A stretch of 5,954 bases of DNA from Actinomycetota bacterium (GTDB taxonomy: Bacteria > Actinomycetota > Actinomycetes > S36-B12), in contig CANMNM010000098.1 in the NCBI GenBank assembly GCA_947499275.1, forward strand, positions 1 through 5,954, given 5' to 3'. Numbering within the stretch: the stretch's first letter is position 1; every line of letters starts with the position of its first letter. The notes under the pieces are model-generated. The model saw only the letters and a list, made by a program, of their open reading frames with translations. It was not told the origin of the DNA and did not search any database. This document shows positions 5,368 through 5,954 of the stretch, piece after piece. The position numbers and the translations under genes are program-made.

Positions 5368-5954
5368 CCCTTCCAGCGGTTTGTGATCGGAAGCCTTCGG
5401 TCACGACCGAATGACTTACTCGAGATCTTGGTCCCGGGGGGATACTGACGTCGCTTGTATTCGGCTCGGTCGGTGAGTGAAATTATCCGATGAATCAGCG
5501 CAGAGTCAAAGCCCTTTGCCTCCAGATCCGCAATTGATGCATCCTGGTCGACATACATTTCCAAAATTGCATCAAGTAGTTCGTAATCGGGGAGCGAGTC
5601 CGTATCAAGTTGATCGGGGCGTAATTCGGCACTTGGTTGCTTCTCAATACTGTTAGGCGGGATAGGTGGCGTCACTCCGGTGGATATCGCCACCTCATTC
5701 CGCCATTTGGCTAGGGCCCAAACTAGGGTTTTTGGAATGTCTTTGATCGGGGCAAAACCGCCAACCGCATCACCGTAAATAGTTGAATAGCCAACCGCGA
5801 TTTCACTTTTATTCCCAGGCGCTAAAACAAGGTGTCCCTCGGAATTGGATAAAGCCATCAGGGTTGTGCCCCGAACACGGGCCTGCAAGTTTTCTTCAGC
5901 TAGCCCAGTGACGCCCAATTGCGTCAAGAATGTGTCCATCATTGGTGTGATGGG
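5364..5954 (-). CDS. nadE: Glutamine-dependent NAD+ synthetase, C-terminal part (5' end outside window)
   Basis: Amidates deamido-NAD+ to NAD+ using ATP and glutamine-derived ammonia, the last step of NAD synthesis. The 196 visible residues start PITPMMDTFL at the right edge and end in RWKG at TAG 5366-5364. They belong to the synthetase domain: LAEENLQARVRGTTLMALSN, then LAPGNKSEIAVGYSTIYGD and GGFAPIKDIPKTLV, all hallmark NadE substrate-binding segments. The extreme C-terminus, SSKSFGRDRRLPITNRW, is also typical. The ATP P-loop (SGG-x-DS) and the N-terminal glutaminase domain lie off the window, so glutamine dependence is inferred from the actinobacterial C-terminal form. The MM within the sequence is internal, not the start, because the frame continues upstream with conserved residues. 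It is convergent with tetR, and the stop codons overlap. Confidence 0.95.
   Translation of the reverse strand, partial: PITPMMDTFLTQLGVTGLAEENLQARVRGTTLMALSNSEGHLVLAPGNKSEIAVGYSTIYGDAVGGFAPIKDIPKTLVWALAKWRNEVAISTGVTPPIPPNSIEKQPSAELRPDQLDTDSLPDYELLDAILEMYVDQDASIADLEAKGFDSALIHRIISLTDRAEYKRRQYPPGTKISSKSFGRDRRLPITNRWKG

Overview
The window looks like chromosomal DNA from an actinobacterium of moderate GC (judged by eye a little above 50%, so not a classic high-GC streptomycete or mycobacterium). The reasons are a methionine aminopeptidase with the N-terminal extension typical of the mycobacterial MetAP1c type, an NADPH:F420 oxidoreductase (so coenzyme F420 is used), and a likely leaderless promoter ahead of map. 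A freshwater or marine planktonic actinobacterium would fit, but this assignment is inference only.

Left to right: (1) the 5' part of map (methionine aminopeptidase, minus strand, running off the left edge); (2) an 87-bp divergent gap with a striking inverted repeat touching the map start codon; (3) a 52-codon plus-strand gene for a small Cys/His-containing acidic protein; (4) a strong bidirectional terminator; (5) a minus-strand gene for a 127-residue histone-H1-like basic protein made of only seven amino-acid types and encoded by 27/54-bp tandem repeats; (6) a 192-bp divergent gap; (7) plus-strand npdG (F420H2:NADP+ oxidoreductase); (8) minus-strand panB (ketopantoate hydroxymethyltransferase), convergent with npdG; (9) a 177-bp divergent gap holding a 26-bp TetR-type operator palindrome; (10) a plus-strand two-gene operon of a 14-TM DHA2-type MFS exporter and a TetR-family regulator; (11) the 3' end of nadE (glutamine-dependent NAD+ synthetase), minus strand, overlapping the tetR stop codon by 4 bp and running off the right edge.

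How it works together: map, panB and nadE are housekeeping genes for protein maturation, CoA synthesis and NAD synthesis, all on the minus strand. The exporter-tetR pair sits between nadE and panB in the opposite direction. It carries its own operator and looks like a self-contained regulated efflux cassette: the TetR protein probably binds the palindrome, represses its own operon and is released by an exported compound. The npdG product moves hydride between NADPH and F420. The basic repeat protein probably binds DNA. No mobile element, CRISPR array, tRNA or rRNA was seen. Most of the window is ordinary chromosome; the best leads are the map inverted repeat, the low-complexity nucleoid protein and the TetR operator.
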